From an uncultured Algibacter sp. (GTDB lineage Bacteria; Bacteroidota; Bacteroidia; Flavobacteriales; Flavobacteriaceae), in assembly GCA_947499935.1 (NCBI GenBank), contig CANMQH010000007.1, forward strand, positions 121,347 through 185,346: a stretch of DNA of 64,000 nucleotides. The letters are read 5' to 3'. The notes under the pieces were generated by a model. It was not told the origin of the DNA, did no database searches, and saw nothing but the letters and a program-made list of their open reading frames with translations. Below are positions 63,600 through 64,000 of this stretch, piece by piece (the stretch's first letter is position 1; every line of letters starts with the position of its first letter). A program made the position numbers and the translations under genes.

Positions 63600-64000
63600 T
63601 ATGTCTTATTATTAACCCATGGTTTCGAATAGGAATCTCATCCAATTAAGGTTCCTCATTGCTCATGTCTTCGCTCTGTCGAAAATGACAAAAATCTGAT
63701 TTTTAATAATTTAAATTCCTTATTATTAATAGAAATTAGGTTATTAATGTTCGGTATAAAACACAATAAACAATAGCATTTATATTTCTGACAAACAGTG
63801 ATTTTGTCATTTTCGACAGAGCGAAGACATGAGCGACGAGACATCTCAGAAAGATGAGATTCCTCCTCGTCCCCCGTTCGGAATGACACATTTCTCCTAT
63901 TTGCATTTTTAAATAACGGATTGTAATACCAATTTAGTTTTTAAACGCCGCATAAAATGCATTTAAGTAATGATGATTTCCAGTAATTGATTTTATTGTT
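63600..64000. other. gene-free end region with long inverted repeat
   Basis: After the SprF-like gene no further gene starts before the window ends. The region holds the inverted repeat listed separately and plain AT-rich sequence (63890-64000). Short frames here run through the repeat and lack any support. Confidence 0.6.
63661..63834. repeat. long inverted repeat of flavobacterial intergenic type
   Basis: 63661-63693 is the exact reverse complement of 63802-63834 (33 bases, containing cattttcgacagagcgaaga in the right arm), with about 108 bases between. Weaker similarity extends outward on both sides (gagattcct in both arms, about 63632-63660 and 63835-63872). The outer right part has its own small hairpin (atctca / tgagat). 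Sequences of this kind with 'cgaagacatgagcgacgag...gagattcctcctcgt' are scattered between genes in flavobacteria, as far as I recall. Confidence 0.75.

Noticed and set aside
63656..63889. 77-residue minus-strand frame at the window end
   Set aside because: It spans both arms of the inverted repeat; composition follows the repeat and not a protein.
1..64000. tRNA, rRNA, tmRNA or riboswitch genes
   Set aside because: By-eye reading of the intergenic regions found no cloverleaf with a CCA end, rRNA-like block or known riboswitch core; a tRNAscan-SE and Infernal run would settle it.

Overview
The window is an AT-rich piece of chromosome from a member of the Bacteroidota, most likely a marine Flavobacteriaceae. 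The evidence is the combination of type IX secretion (T9SS) sorting domains (types A and B), a PorP/SprF partner, TonB-dependent receptors, lipoproteins with an SSDD-like stretch after the lipobox cysteine, a CAL67264-family membrane protein, TTG...TAnnTTTG promoters instead of E. coli-type ones, and an ebo cluster. I see no rRNA, tRNA, CRISPR array, prophage or intact insertion sequence.

Layout. 1-4785 (minus): a probable iron-uptake locus with DUF4856 lipoprotein, imelysin lipoprotein, HTTM membrane protein and a TonB receptor cut by the window edge. 4996-8036: HMG-CoA lyase, a secreted spondin-domain protein and pyrD. 8275-10826: a PLP enzyme pair fitting cysteate synthase plus cysteate fatty-acyltransferase, the first steps to sulfonolipids (capnine type). 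10904-21743: housekeeping genes (oligopeptidase B, YbaB, threonine aldolase, prfB with a programmed frameshift, HAD phosphatase, ArsC-like protein, a TonB-receptor-like barrel, a 57-residue membrane protein, peroxiredoxin, fumC). 21825-25141: a coiled-coil membrane protein and a second, lipoprotein-type oligopeptidase B.

25236-34711 (minus) is an apparent operon of eight genes: coiled-coil protein, unknown protein, AAA+ ATPase, NudK-type NUDIX hydrolase, unknown protein and three membrane proteins. I do not recognise it as a described system, and it is my best candidate for something new. 34960-42227: ettA, a small membrane protein, a MarR-controlled redox group (azoreductase, FMN reductase, MarR, two pirins) with a palindrome over its predicted promoter, a YegP protein, and gap preceded by a coupled 53-codon ORF.

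42597-46021: secreted SMP-30-like protein, an AraC-type regulator remnant and an acyl-CoA carboxylase beta subunit. 46025-52403 (minus): a full eboABCDE cluster plus its phosphatase-like last gene, preceded by a TMEM220-family gene. 53213-63599 (plus): a frameshifted TPR/AraC-type regulator, a 2540-residue BspA-like repeat protein with a T9SS type B signal, and its PorP/SprF partner. The last 400 bases hold a long inverted repeat.

Three kinds of intergenic repeat occur: an 85-bp element in two copies (8126-8210 and 16601-16682), a structured element at 33262-33360, and the inverted repeat at 63661-63834.
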